Assembly (NCBI RefSeq): GCF_037975245.1
Contig: NC_092579.1
Coordinates: forward strand, 17,493,678 to 17,557,677
Source: Apostichopus japonicus
Lineage: Eukaryota > Echinodermata > Holothuroidea > Aspidochirotida > Stichopodidae
Length of the DNA: 64,000 nt
Direction of reading: 5' to 3'
Part shown: one piece after another, positions 1 through 13,500 of the stretch
Position numbering within the stretch: position 1 is the stretch's first letter
How the letters are laid out: each line of letters opens with the position of its first letter
Translations under genes and position numbers: made by a program
Notes under the pieces: generated by a model
The model's input: the letters and a program-made list of their open reading frames with translations, nothing else
What the model was told of the DNA's origin: nothing
Databases searched by the model: none

Positions 1-920
1 GATAAGAAGCTAGAGCTGACATTTCGACCCTAGCAGGATAAGAGGCAAACTGACAGGAAAAAACGGACTGGAAAACGACATTTAAAGATATACAGATGGA
101 GAGATAACTAAGAAGGAACCAGGAATAGATTGAAATAAGACCAAAGAAACCTTTTTATGGCAGTGAGATGAGAGAAATCTTAGGACAGAATTGTATGGAT
201 ATATAAAACTCCTCATTAAAACATTCTCCACTTAGTTTTCTCTTTATCTTTCTTACTTTTTTTTTTTTGCAGCTACTGTTACAGTTCTGGTGTGGCTCCT
301 TGTACCAAAATGGGTTGTTTTGCCAGTAAGAGAGTTTACAATCACATTGATAATTGAACATATTACTTATTAGAGAAAACATTAATTATGATAAATGTTG
401 GGGTTGATTAGTAGCAATGGGGATGTGAGGATTCATCAAAGATGGGTTTAGTTTTTTCCCTCGCTGTGAGAGAAAGGAGCAAGTGATTATCATGCACAGT
501 TATGTACAGTGTATAAATGTATGAATTTGCGAGTAACTCCAACAAGAGATATCAATTTTTTTTTTACCCCATATTATATGTAGATCTTAAAGTTACAGGC
601 TTGTGGTTATACAGCCTAACTAGTCCAGCCAATTTCATTGATGAGCCAGCCACATTAAAGGGTCATTTGTCAAAAAATAATAATAAAAAAGGTATAGATA
701 CACCATGTGGCCGGTGGATTGCATAGAGGTGTCTGTAATAGTTTCCAACAGACCAAAGCAGTTTTTGGTGCCTATTAAAAGCTGTCCTTTAATATCTGTA
801 TTCTAGTGGGTGCAAGAGTCTAGTAAGGAGTTCAGACATTTCTGAAGGTCCATACAGAAGTTTTTTTTTTTTTTTTTACTTAGCACTGACTATTAATCTG
901 TTTTATTCCATTGATATTAG
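1..920. other. Presumed intron of the cysteine-rich gene; no exon seen
   Basis: No upstream exon of the downstream gene could be recognised in this stretch. It holds poly-T tracts near 251 and 861 and short open frames that look like chance. It is probably intron, because the exon at 921 starts in mid-codon after a good acceptor. Confidence 0.4.
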
Positions 921-3415
921 GACCGGGAGACTGCTACCTCACTCACAGATACTACCAGAATGGACAAGAGTTTACACGAGGATGTGACACATTGTAAGCA
1001 GCTCTTCCATTTAATTTGAAAATATTTAAAAATCAATCTTTCAAGTCATTCGTCTCTATTTCATGTGATCACTTTTGGATCTATCCTTCGGCATTAAGCA
1101 ATTGATTTTTGAAGAACTACTAAAACCCCTTTCCCGGCCGCTGCTCTTGAAAGTTGTGTTGAATTTAATACAATGGGAATGTAAGTCGGATTCTCTCTGT
1201 GGTTAAATCAAACCGTAAGGTGAACAGGTCTGACCGTAACAGAACACTACCTAGTTTACAAAGAGAACAGCATAGTTTAATATACATTGGACATTTAAGG
1301 TAAATCCACCGAGCAGGGTACTAATGGTCCAACCTACAGAACGCTACCTAGTTTACGAAGAGAACAGCATAGTTTAAGAAAGGAAGATTCGTTCTAAGAG
1401 GACATAAGTCTGTATATTTTTCAGGTAACCGTGCGTAGCATGATCCACTTCAGTTAGATTCGGATTATTGATTCCAATATTTGGAATAAAAAAAAGTAAA
1501 CACAGTACCTTCTAATTGCAAAAAAAATCACAGGAATGTTTAAAAATCCCAACCTCCTTCCACACTCTCCTTCTCTACACTTTTCCGACTTCACCTCCCT
1601 GTGCCCTCCTTTTCCTATCCATCCCTCCCTCTTGATCCCCTGTGCCCCTATACAATTAATTAGCAGAGTAATAACAAGTCAATTTCTGTTAAGTTTGAGC
1701 CGATTCATTATTACCGTTACATCACACTCTTTGCAACATTTTCTTAATCAAATGTTGAGAATGGTTTTTTTATGTAACTTCATTACTAAGTTCTCTGGGA
1801 TTGAAACCTTACTACTCTATTTTCCCTCTTGTGGCAGGCGTTGCACTGAAGGTCAAGTGGAAATGGTTGAAAGTTGTGCTTCCATTACAAATGGTATGAT
1901 TTTCGTACAGACCAAACCAGAGGGTAAGAATTATTTTAACTACAGGCCCCTTACTGTGTCCGCAAAGTCTTCAATGGTTTCTGACAATTAAATTTGAGAC
2001 AAAAGTTTTGAGGAACTGAGTGCACAATCTTTGTGGGTTACTGTCACTTGTAACACTAATTCTAACAAACCTACTACGATCTTTCTGCTCAAGTTTATGT
2101 ATGTTGGGAGAGATACTGATTGCCTTCAAGAAGTGTCCACAGTGACAATGTTTTTTTTTTCTTTTTCCCTATATCACTTATATCTCGTCAGTGGCTTGTG
2201 AGTATGAAGGTGAAGAATTCTACAACGGAGAGAGTATGCTTCTTGGATTCAAAATGTGGTAAGTTTGATGGCAAGGAATAAGTCATTTCTGTTTGATAAA
2301 TGTTTGGAACGATGCCAAGGTTTTCTACTAATTAAAGGCTTGTTAATGTGTGCAGCAGAACTAGTGAAATTCTAGTGTTCTATTAAAAACATTTTCAGTT
2401 TGGTAAAGTCTGTTGTAAAAAGTTAGTTCATGGTTTAAGTTTTTGCTTGAATCAAACTAAGATTCACAAATGGCATTGATGTCATATAGAGGGACATGTG
2501 GCCTGGAATCAGTACTGGTAAGGCAAGTTAGAAATTGCCCTTAAGTTTCATTGAAATAACAAGACCCCCCTGTCAGTAATTCAGCTTTCAAAAGGGCACT
2601 TGAGGCTATCTTCCACAAGTGTTGAAACATGTGGCATCTACGCCCCATTTCCAAATGGCGAGAAACCACATACAGAAATGTAAGAAAGTTGGAATGATTT
2701 GCTAAAGAGGATCGTTGCATGTCATGCAGCTGCTGAAGAGGTGTTTTCTGGTGCAAATTATAGCAGGAGTTTTCAGACAAGTTTTGAGTCCTGATAATTA
2801 AGTTTAGTGATTGCGATAGATATGAGGGCGCCGTCATCAATTAGTTTAAAAGGGCATGGCAGTTGTTGCTGCCTTAAAGGATGATATTTTAAAGGCGTTA
2901 AGTCAAGTGGTACGGACACTGACGCCAATTTGCCGTCAGTTAATCTCAGCCAAGATTGACATGATGCTGTTATCAGCAACTAGAAGCCTTCCATTGGCAA
3001 GTGAGACAACCACTGTTTGTTTGTGTGACGTGGACAATCGAGGCGCAACCATCATTTGGCTAAACAGGCCAACCTTTTCGTTTAAAGTGCAATTTATTGA
3101 ATCAAGGATTGTTGCTTTCTTTCTACCATTCTTTAACCAAATGTGCATTCCCTTTATTAATTAAGGGGTAGTTTTCTTATAGCCTAACCGTTCCCTTCAT
3201 ATAATCAATGATGCATGTTTTGCTTGTTTGCTATTTAAGCTTATTTTGAGATTTGTCAGAAATTCCTTAGTATACACATATAAAAGAAATAAAGTTAATG
3301 GAATGAACAGAAAAGCTTGAATAATTTTAATATATTTAAAGTGTTATTTCATTTCTCATTTATCTTAATCAGCAAATGCCAGTTCTTTAACTGGGACTGT
3401 CAGATGATAGTGTAG
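921..3415 (+). CDS. Cysteine-rich VWC-like secreted protein, C-terminal four exons (5' partial)
   Basis: I assemble four exons at 921-993, 1838-1893, 2192-2258 and 3373-3415 (stop TAG at 3413-3415). All introns are GT-AG and the phases agree at every junction. The joined product is about 80 residues with eight cysteines. It starts PGDCYLTHRYYQNGQEF, continues through GCDTLRC and ESCASI, then a second half CEYEGEEFYNGES ends in a CKC pair and WDC near the C terminus. The C-x-Y-x-G-x-x-F spacing followed by paired cysteines, occurring twice, resembles von Willebrand factor C or single-VWC domains, which are extracellular disulphide-rich modules. No signal peptide is visible because the 5' exons lie upstream of the window (exon 1 here begins with two bases of a split codon). 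The family is inferred from the cysteine pattern only; I do not recognise the specific gene. The gene model itself is well supported by consistent phases. Confidence 0.68.
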
Positions 3416-5596
3416 TGATGTGAGTGAAAGAGCCTCAAGATTGCAAAGGTGAGCATGCCAGCCAATTTTGAGGTCATATTTTTACATGATAACATTAGGC
3501 ATTTCCTTCTCTCACTCTCTCTGTTTTATGTTTTTTGATATTCCTCGTATTCTGCTCCCTCCCAAGAGAACTCTACATAAGTCAGATATGTTGAATTTGG
3601 AGCAAATTTATTGGGCAAGGAATCACAAAGTCAACTGGCTTTCTGGGGTTTTAATTGTAATAATTTTTAATAATCATTCAATCTTTCAGTTCAATCATTT
3701 TTGCCAAAAACACTTTTACCCACAAACAGTTGCAGTGTTTTGGTATTAAAACAAAGCTTCCCCTTCATGATTGTAGCATTATCCATCGTTATCATTTTAT
3801 TTTATTTTTATTTTATTTGTAACTATGTGATTCCTGTCTCTCATTTTTCTCCAGATTTGATATCTTCTGCATCATTACTCAGTTAAAGTCTTCATCAATT
3901 TTCTCAAAAACCGCTGCTTATATTGAGACTTATTTTGCCTTCTGGAGAGCATCACCTACTGCCTTTAACTATATTCACTACATTTTAGAGTCTGTGGAAG
4001 TGGATGCTGTTTTATTCCGCATATGTCGTTTACTTCTTCTCAGCTTATATTTTGCATCTATAAACTGTTGCTTATGATTTTTTACAATTCTCAAGAAAAC
4101 AAAAGCTGTATTACATATCAAGCAGTACATGATTTGATAAATTGGGTTCATCATTTCTGTCTATATTTCATTTCTGTAATATTGACAGGTTTTCCCTGAA
4201 TTCTGAATTTTTTTTGGCTGACCATTAATGCAAGACAAATCAAGTCACAAAATATTTCAGAGTTGAATTTTGAAGTATAAACAATATCATGTTTTTGGAT
4301 GGGAAAGAAAATCAATGAAGAATATTCATGCATATTTTTGTCAGCCTTACCTCGAGAATGGGGTTGTCTCATTAGAATTGTTAATCATTACCTTATTAGA
4401 CAATTCTGGATTACATTTACATAATTTCATGGATGTAAAACTACTAATGAAGAAAGGCAACAGACTGTTTACAAATGTTTGTTTAGAGGTTGCATGGTTA
4501 GGTTTAATTGAAATAAAAAAACTAGAAAATAAAGATTTAAATCAAACACTAGTGATTCTTTTTGTCTTTTCTTCTTTATCATTTGATGTTAGCAAAATTT
4601 CAGGTCATTTGGAACGATAAGTCTACAAATCCAAGGTTCTCTGCCTCCGGTCGAACATCTCCCAAACTACTGATTTGTGTTCCTTACTGGGTTTTTAAGA
4701 ATATGAAATATGAAATTTTTATGTGAAGATTTAACCAGTGAAAACTGATCTGCAGTGTTGTCGTTGTTCTACATTGATATAATTTAGCTTTAAAGCAGCA
4801 TTTTGCGTCCTTTTCTATGGTTTTTATCAACCTCACTGATACCACTATGCTATAACAACATACATAACTAGCTTATCTATTCAAATCTTACTTCAAATGG
4901 TGGCATAAAAGTCGAAAAATTTACACATTTCAACTGTTTTTAACTCATACCAGCATGCTGGTGTGAGCTATTGTTACAGTGCGGCGTCTATCACTCTATC
5001 ATTCTATCACTCTATCCGTCAACAATTGGTAAAACTGCTCCCACTCGCACAGTGTTTGATGGAATTTCATGAAACTTGGACACAAGGACCATTGGGTATA
5101 GGGCCATCAGAGATGGTCTGAAATTTGGGTCAAAGGTCACCTGTAGGCCGTAATGGGCCATTTTGTGGAAATACGCAAAATGCTTCTTCTCCTACAGATT
5201 CCATGGTACAATGTTGAGGGTTTGTCACGATAGTACTATGGAAGTTTTACCTTCAGGGTGTTCATGAATTTGAGATCAAAGATCAACTAGGGGTCTTTTG
5301 TGGCCCGGGCCGCGGCCCTATATTTTCAAATTGCCCCTGTTCGTACAGTGTATGGCCAGTCATAATGAAACTTGGTCACAACGTTCCTCGGGATGAGAGT
5401 TACGAGGTGTGTTCGGAAAATTGAGGTCAAATGTCAGTTAGGGGGTCATCGGGGGTCATTCTTTGTAATATTTTCAAATATCTCAATCTCCTCAAGATTT
5501 TGATGGATCATATTCAAAGTTGAACTGATGATTGTTGGATTGTGTATGAATAAGGTGATGCCTAATAATTTTTGGTCAAAAGTTAATTACAATTAA
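3416..5596. other. 3' flank and intergenic DNA with an old GGTCA-rich repeat
   Basis: AT-rich sequence without a convincing gene. AATAAA occurs near 4512. From about 4940 to 5560 the sequence changes character: repeated phrases such as GAAACTTGG and GGGTCAAAGGTCA, and GTCAAAGG/GGGGTC half-sites, look like an ancient interspersed repeat similar in style to the GGTCA-rich repeats at 43.7-44.5 kb and 46.0-46.6 kb. Open frames at 3468-3886 and 4151-4620 have no protein-like features. Confidence 0.4.
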
Positions 5597-5864
5597 TCCC
5601 CATTGTTTAAAAAAATCTGAGCCTTCTCATTTTGCCAAAGCTCCTTTAATTTGTCTCCCAATCTCTGCAGTGTTTGTTTACATTTGTGGTTAAGCTCTGC
5701 AGAGGCTGTTAGTGGAATTAAAGCAGGACTGGGAGTTGTTATTAACTGTTGAACTGTAAGCATGAGAGCCCTATAGCCAATCAGCACTTGCCGATTCTTA
5801 GAAGTCTTTGAGCCTGAGGTATGTAGGCAGCCAGCCAAAATTTTGGCAAGGAGTGCTTCAGGTC
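5597..5864 (-). CDS. Possible last exon of an unidentified protein-coding gene
   Basis: On the minus strand a pyrimidine-rich stretch and a CAG acceptor precede an open frame of about 88 codons that ends in TAA near 5597. The peptide begins PEALLAKILAGCLHTSGSK and has balanced composition. It has an alpha-helical middle (NRQVLIGYRALMLTVQQL) and a charged C-terminal helix (LQRLGDKLKELWQNEKAQ), unlike the low-complexity frames around it. That style fits a real C-terminal exon of a helical-repeat protein. I do not recognise the family and found no partner exon between here and 10.3 kb, so it could also be a pseudogene fragment or part of a transposon. Confidence 0.35.
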
Positions 5865-6963
5865 TGCTCAGGTAAAGGGGAGAAAGTTTAATAGGGTAGG
5901 TCAGTGGTATTGTTTGAGAGAGTGGGTAAAATAGGATTTAAAGGGGGAAAAATAGGAATTATAGCCAGTGGTGTGGCCAGGATTCTGCTAACGGAGGGGG
6001 TGGGGGGGTTATCCCTCACGGGCCCAAAATTGGTGGAATCTGAAAAATGGCCTGAAATTTGATGGGCCATAAAGTTTTGTGGGCCCTACATTTTTAAGCT
6101 TGAAAAGGTATGAGCTTCTGCACCATTGGTGCTCTAGTTCTCAAAGATATTTTCCGTTGGGATCCAAATAAACCTCGCCCATAATATGAATATTTAAAAG
6201 TAAGAACGTCATTGGCCAATACATAATACAACACCATGCTTGATTGTGTAGATTGTCTATGGCAGTTGTACCAGGGAGCTGTTAGAGTCTAGCTCGCTGG
6301 TTGTACCAAGTTACCAACTCGATGTTTGAATCTATTTTTAGCAACAGCTCATAACTTAACCTGCATCTCTGATGGTTAAATTCAAACTAGTGGGTTGGGG
6401 GAACTGTATGCGATTATTATTAAATGTGTAATTTGTCGGTGGACACTTTTCATTATCTGCAAATGTCCTTAATTACTCGCCAATTAACGCTTTTGGCAGG
6501 GAAAACACTTGGCTAATATCTTAGTTTGCTGTTTTGTGATTGATATATGTAAAAAACTTGATGGACTTGTCAAAAAGTGGAAAACGGCGACAAAACGCAA
6601 AATGCTGCTTTAAGTGTCTGGTGATGGATGTCATATGACACACGTCACACATCTCCTTGCTTGTTATCCTTTGTTTTGATATCACAGACTCAAACAAGAG
6701 GATAAAATACTTTAAAGTAGTCAATTGCTATTCACCATCTTGGATTCTGCTTTTAGGAATGGCTGCCACTACAGTGTACACAATTGAAATATGGAAATAA
6801 AAAACACAAATCAAAAAGAGTCTTTATAATTACCATGAGTGTATTTACAGAGATTTAAGGCACTCATATTTTCAATTATCAACATTGCACTGATTAGAGA
6901 AACCATCTTTGCATTTTAACATCAATATACTATGCTACCCTACAAACAATGAATATATACTTC

Positions 6964-7235
6964 AGACCTGCCAACCCCCAAAGGTATTAAACCTGGAAAT
7001 TAAAAAAAAATAACCCTGAAGGTTGGTGCCCAAAACCAGGGAGATTTAAAAGACACCCCCCCCCCCACCCAAAGAGTCCCAAAAGTCAAATAAAATCGTC
7101 ACTTTAACACAACTTCATGTGTAAGGTTACACATCTCCATGTTTAAGGTTAAGATTTTTACATGTGTGATTCGGAGGTCCCACCCTGAGACGCTACGTAA
7201 TACATAGTAAATCTGTGAGCATTGGCAGGTACGGT
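6964..7235. mobile_element. Small MITE-like element with ACCTGCCAA ends
   Basis: The left end reads CAGACCTGCCAACCCCC and the right end TTGGCAGGTACG, so ACCTGCCAA and its complement face each other about 270 bp apart. A poly-C run and short inverted phrases lie between them. CAG-starting ends of this kind occur in hAT-type elements, but I could not find a clean target-site duplication, so the class is uncertain. Confidence 0.35.
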
Positions 7236-8594
7236 ACTATAGTAATAAATCTGTAACCGAATGGAGGCACCCCTTCATTGTATTTTAATCTACCACAAAA
7301 CAGTTTTTTTGCATCTGAAAGTCATAAAATATGGTTCTCCGGGAAAAAACGGCAAAATCATAGCCCACTTTTGACATTAATGTTATGAGAAGATTATTGT
7401 ATCATCAGGTGTTGACTTGAGCTGTACTGGTGACAGGTTCTATCTACACCTTCTGTCCACCCCCCCCCCCCCCCTCCATACACAACCACACCTCTCACTT
7501 CCTGTTCACAAGCCTGAAATCCTCAGTGTTGATAATTAAACTGCGTTAGAGCTGTGTGTCAATGTCAAAATAACACAGCTTAGTATCACAATTATTGCAT
7601 AATTGTGAGAATTTGTGTCAAGCATGATTTTGCTTTGGATGCTTAAATTGTTCGAACCAAATACATTATTCTTTATGAACAATTATTTCAGTGGTTTTCA
7701 AAGCAAAACTTGTCCTATAACCAAATCAGTGTCTCTACAGCAGGGCATATAACACAGATACATATCCATACCTGTAAATTATGACCTATGCCGCAAAACA
7801 TTGCACAACAAAATTTAAGTAAATTGTAGTACTCCTTCACCTGACAGGATATAAAGAAGCATGTAAGCCATCCGAACTACAGTAAGTGAATCATGAGGAG
7901 ACATTTGATGAAAATTTACATTCACCCCAACCTCCGCACCCCACCCCTCCTCCCCCATCCCCCACCCTGGCACCCTTCTCTATGTTACTCTCAAATAGCA
8001 TCCAGTAAGAACTTTAAAACTCAACAGAAGAACACATCCATCACTAGCACTGCTAGGGTTTTTACAAAGAGGGGTTGGGGGGGGGATGGAGCTCACTTTT
8101 TCTAAGAATGATCAATCAATGCTCTTCAACAGAATTAGAATCTGAAAACATCAAACATGAACTTGTCCCAGTGCAGCTTTATATCAAATTATCAAAATGG
8201 AATCAAGAGAGAGTGTTAGATGTGATGCTTGATTTGAGATGCACATAAACACAAAACACTCAGAAACACAAAACAGAGTTGTGATCTTTCCAAGTTCTTA
8301 ACATACTATGTAATTTACATAAATATAAACAAATTCTTGTTTCTTCCTTCTTCATTGTACTGGGAGTTATAAAGTGGACTTCAAAGCTTCTACCACTTCA
8401 TAATACTGCCAGTAACAATCTACAAAATTTAGTCGCGTTTAATTTCGTCGCAATTCAAAAAATTGAAACTTTATGCTGAAGAAACATTTTATAATATTCT
8501 AAATATACATGAAATCACCAGATAATAATTTCTCAAGAACAAACCAAATTCATCAAACTCAAGGCTAGAATTTATCCATATTCAATTAAGTCCC

Positions 8595-8880
8595 AACCAT
8601 AATGATAATAATAATACTCAGCATTTATTTTTACGATGCGACCACAAATGTGGGAGAAACCTGCAAGGGCTTGTGGAATACAACTTATATATAGGGTGGC
8701 TTCCAATTCAACATTTTTAACCCAAATTTGGAATCTTTTCAATTTATAAAGTCAATTTAGCTGGGAAAACCGTAGATTGCTCTTGGAAGAAAGACCCACC
8801 TTACTCCTCCCGATTGCTAATCGTCAATGCTTCAAATGCCACCGCCGTTATCCACTCGGCCACAGCACAATTGGTTAATC
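8595..8880 (-). mobile_element. tRNA-derived SINE, Ser/Leu-like head, minus orientation
   Basis: Reading the minus strand, the head near 8870 contains GTGGCCGAGTGGATAACGG, an A-box sequence typical of class II (Ser/Leu) tRNAs, followed by a body that includes GGTGGGTC and AAATTTGGGTT. The body aligns over about 250 bp with the element at 39705-39955, for example the CCACAAATGTG and GGTGGCTTC phrases in both. Two diverged copies with a tRNA-type head identify a SINE family. It ends in (AATAAT)-type simple repeats near 8605. Confidence 0.6.
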
Positions 8881-10297
8881 ATAAGGATTGAAGAGACTTG
8901 GTCACATTGAATATGAAACTAACATTTCTACTGGCATCATTTTCCTGGAAGTTCATGATCATCACTATTGAACTTTATTATACATCAAATAAGATAACTG
9001 ATTGTGCACAAAGGAGTATATGCTGCACTATGCATTGAACTTGTGGCAGTCTATTGGCACCATAAGTACCTGATATTAAACAGAGATAAATATTAAAAGG
9101 AATCAAAACTCACAAACCCGCAAGGATTATATCAGACCTAACTTCAAAGGTTTACAAATGAAACAAATCAATTAGTACATTTATGTATTTGTAGGATACA
9201 AAGAATGAACAAATAAAAAGTCTCACTATTTTAAACTTAGCCATTTATTTGTATAAATCGACACAAATCTCTTACTTTAGAGTGAGGTGGGTATCCAAAA
9301 TGTGCTTAGAAGATTATACTTGTCTTGGTTGGTTTACAGCACAACTCAAAGAACAACTTAAAGGAATTGTTTGGTGGAAGATTTTGATACATTGCCCTTG
9401 TAGTTCTTATTTATTTATTTCTAACCATGTAAAAATTGTCCCCATTCGACATTTTCTTCTTGTAGAAATCTGTTTTTTTTACAATGTTTGAACATATATT
9501 GGATTTTGATCCAGCTATATACTTTCAGACTCAGTTAGTTTAGGTAAAACAAATAAATATTTGAACAGCATTTGTTATTATAACAAACCCTGGTGAAGGA
9601 TATATTTTGTATAGAATGTTTCTATTATATACTCTTTATACACACAGTTACACCAAATTGTGAAAAAAAAGGTTATTGAAGAACAATTGAAGTGACATCA
9701 CTTTTACCGTCTGTTCCACTAATAAACTGTTTTCCTCCCTGTGACCTTGTTCAAATCTAATATAGATTTCATTTGTATTCTTACAGCACCTGTCATGAAA
9801 CATTAGAATATACAAAATTTGTATACAGCAATGTTCTTTATTAACCCATTTCCACTACCTGCACCTCTAAGCAGTGACAAACCTTAAATCTGCGCCTCCC
9901 TAGTCAACTATGGAGGAATGCTTTGCACATTAGGCATGGTGTCCAAGGGCCTACTATTTTTAGGAAATTTGTGTTGGCTATACCAGTCGCTTTGCACCGC
10001 CTGGAGTCCCTGCCACACACTCCCATGGGGTTGACACACCCCCAGGTTAGGAAACGCTGGTCTATGGCATCTCAGTGTTATTGTTCAATGATAGTTTACA
10101 CAGGTAAATGTGAACAATGACCAAATGTTATGTAAGTACGACAGCTGGTTACAAACCACTTCTACAATACCATTTCACTTGACTAATATTGGAAATAAAA
10201 GCAGCCAATGGTTTAATTCTTCGGTGCTTTTTTAACAAAAACCAGCCCTTCTGTACTGGATCACAAGTATTGGGACAAGCAGCAGAATTGTTTTTAA

Positions 10298-10303
10298 TTT
10301 ATT
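10298..10303 (-). promoter_or_regulatory. Polyadenylation signal for TXNDC11
   Basis: AATAAA on the minus strand about 270 bases after the TXNDC11 stop codon, a normal 3' UTR distance. Further A/T-rich copies lie next to it. Confidence 0.5.
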
Positions 10304-10571
10304 AAATTATGTTTTCTTTTATTTAATTATGTTTTCTATTACATAAAACAAGTAAATTCTGTAATTTAAGATCAATTGGCTTTACTTTATAGTATCGTAG
10401 AATATTTGTGATCCATTATCTGCCAGATTTGACAGATATTTTGGGGGAATGTATACATTCAATTTATTGACTCTGTTGGCATTGCAAAGAACCGAGATGT
10501 GAAAGAGAAATTACAGTCGGATGAATAATTATTACCTGAGAGTACCAATATCATCATCATCATCACTACCA

Positions 10572-13500
10572 TCAGCTGCTGTGTTGCACCACAAATTGTA
10601 CAAGGTGGGGAAGGGTGAACGGCTGTTCCTTGGGGTATATCACGCTATTTTCTTTGTGCTTCAGAGGGAACAGTATGACGGTGGGATAGGCGAGAGGAAC
10701 AAACTCCCATGGTAGATCATTCTGATCGCCGTTAATTCTGCAAGTAAAGGGGAAAAAATGTGCGATAAGAACAACTACCTTGTAAAAATTTAAGGGAGCA
10801 AAGATTCAAAACAGGTGTACGATGTAAACTATATTTAAAGACCACCATATTGTTTTCTTCAGGAAATCCTGGGACTGATGTTGACCCCCCACATTGACAT
10901 CAGGCGGGGGAGGGGGGAAGGGGAGGGTCACACAACACGTTAAAACACTTAACATTTTAAGGTACAGGTGGGACTTTGAGGGCATCTCAACGTTTTTAGG
11001 GGTGCTATGTTCATGGATGATGGTTAAATACCCAAGTTTCTGTAATAAATCCTCCACAAAACAGACATTTGTTCAAAATTTTCTGATTATTCAGAGCTAT
11101 TTTTGCACGTTTAATTTGGAAATATGATATCCATTCTAGACACTGTTGGTACGTGTTGTTAAGATGTTCTTAGACTTTTGGATGTCTCGATTCTCACCGA
11201 GAGAGGTTATTCATTATTCGTGACAGTTTTTTGGGATGAATTTACTTTGGACTGAGGAAGTTACGACACGTTTTTACAACAGTTGGCACGATGGTAGAAT
11301 TACAGCAAACAGGTGTGGTGATGTCATAATCTGACACTGCAAAAAAAATTGTTTGCTCTACTTAATTTTCTACTGTACTATTTTGACCTATGGATGAGTT
11401 ATGCTGCAACTTAAGGGGATTTGATGTTAACGATATATGAAAATTATGCTGTATCGACAATGATGCATCTGAATGTCAAGGTAGAAACGGTTGGATGCAT
11501 GTTGAAAAAAACACAAACACACATAATTTGTCGATGTGAATCTATGACTTCTTGCACGTTTGCTTAAATGTTGTTATCGCTACATTAGCACAAAGGAAGT
11601 GAATGCACACTGTACTCTGAAGAGTTTATTGTTTACAGTTCACTAGAAAAATGTACCTAATTAATGGTAGCATACTGCTTTAATTCTTGTACACGACCAT
11701 TTCCTATTCTAGGTTAAGTTGAACCTGAGAAAATATCTAATGCAAACCCTGTCATCAAACCAATATTTCATTAATTTTTATAGTTACATAATATGTGAAA
11801 TAAGACACAACATACAAAGAAAACCTGGATAATCAAAACTTAAACAATAAAAAGAACTGTTTTCTTGTCATGATGGTGGGTCTTAGTTTTCTAATGTATA
11901 TGCTGAAAGTCAAATTCCATTTCTTCCAAAAATAACAGATGAATCCCAAGAGGAGTTAGAAAAATTCCTACGAATAATGCTTACCTTGCAATTACTATAT
12001 TCTCTGATGATTCGAACAGCTGTGCCAGGGCTAAATATATATGAGCTATTCTTTTACAGGCTCCACACCACGGTGTATAGTATAGTAGTACAACATTCTG
12101 TATTAAAGAAAACAAATAGCAGTCAGTCAATTGAAAATATACTATAACCTCTACTACTCAGCCAGAATATGCAAATACTACACAGCCTAGCCTACATAGA
12201 GTTGTGTGTTCAATTAGTGCTATATAGTATGCAGGGTACATCCAGCCTACACAATATTATACAGTATTAAATATTATTCTGTATTAAAGAAAACAAATAG
12301 CAGCCAGTCAATAGCAGACATACTATAACCTCTACTACTCAGCCAGAATATGCAAATACTACACAGCCTAGCCTACATAGAGTCGTGTGTTCAATTAGTG
12401 CTATGTATGCAGGGTACATCCAGCCTACACAATATTATACAGTATTAAATATTATTCTGTATTAAAGAAAACAAATAGCAGTCAGTCAATAGCAGACATA
12501 CAGTATTATAACCTCTACTACTCAGCCAGAAATACACAAATACTACACAGCCTAGCCTACATAGAGTTGTGTGTTCAATTAGTGCTATGTATGCAGGGTA
12601 CATCCAGCCTACACAATATTATACAGTATTAAATATTATTCTGTATTAAAGAAAACAAATAGCAGCCAGTCAATAGCAGACATACTATAACCTCTACTAC
12701 TCAGCCAGAATATGCAAATACTACACAGCCTAGCCTACATAGAGTTGTGTGTTCAATTAGTGCTATGTATGCAGGGTACATCCAGCCTACACAAAATTAT
12801 ACAGTATTATTCTGTATTAAAGAAAACAAATAGCAGTCAGTCAATAGCAGACATACAGTATTATAACCTCTACTACTCAGCCAGAAATACACAAATAATA
12901 CACAGCCTAGCCTACATAGAGTCGTGTGTTCAATTAGTGCTCTATAGGCAGGGTACATCCAGCCTACACAATATTATACAGTATTAAATATTATTCTGTA
13001 TTAAAGAAAACAAATAGCAGTCAGTCAATAGCACACATACTATAACCTCTACTACTCAGCCAGAATATGCAAATACTACACAGCCTAGCCTACATAGAGT
13101 CGTGTGTTCAATTAGTGCTATGTATGCAGGGTACATCCAGCCTACACAAAATTATACAGTATTATTCTGTATTAAAGAAAACAAATAGCAGTCAGTCAAT
13201 AGCAGACATACAGTATTATAACCTCTACTACTCAGCCAGAAATACACAAATAATACACAGCCTAGCCTACATAGAGTCGTGTGTTCAATTAGTGCTCTAT
13301 AGGCAGGGTACATCCAGCCTACACAATATTATACAGTATTAAATATTATTCTGTATTAAAGAAAACAAATAGCAGTCAGTCAATAGCACACATACTATAA
13401 CCTCTACTACTCAGCCAGAATATGCAAATACTACACAGCCTATCCTACATAGAGTTGTGTGTTCAATTAGTGCTATGTATGCAGGGTACATCCAGCCTAC

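Larger units (their letters stand above)
5865..10297. other. Intergenic stretch with MITE and SINE remnants
   Basis: No gene is seen between the possible exon ending at 5864 and the TXNDC11 3' end. A hAT-like terminal sequence (CAGTGGTGTGGCC) lies near 5969 with G-rich DNA after it. Poly-C runs occur near 7055, 7459 and 7935. A MITE-like element and a SINE within this stretch are listed separately. The remaining sequence is AT-rich and unremarkable. Confidence 0.45.

Noticed and set aside
2541-3164. Gene or retroelement in overlapping frames on both strands
   Set aside because: Some peptide phrases look retroelement-like, but stops are frequent, no domain could be named, and the stretch lies within the intron before exon 4 of the cysteine-rich gene.
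4151-4620. Frames of 73 and 116 codons
   Set aside because: AT-driven composition, no family resemblance and no supporting splice or polyadenylation signals.
12712-13342. Two identical 91-codon open frames on the plus strand
   Set aside because: They are the same tandem-repeat unit read through, lying antisense in a TXNDC11 intron; frame openness follows from the repeat sequence.
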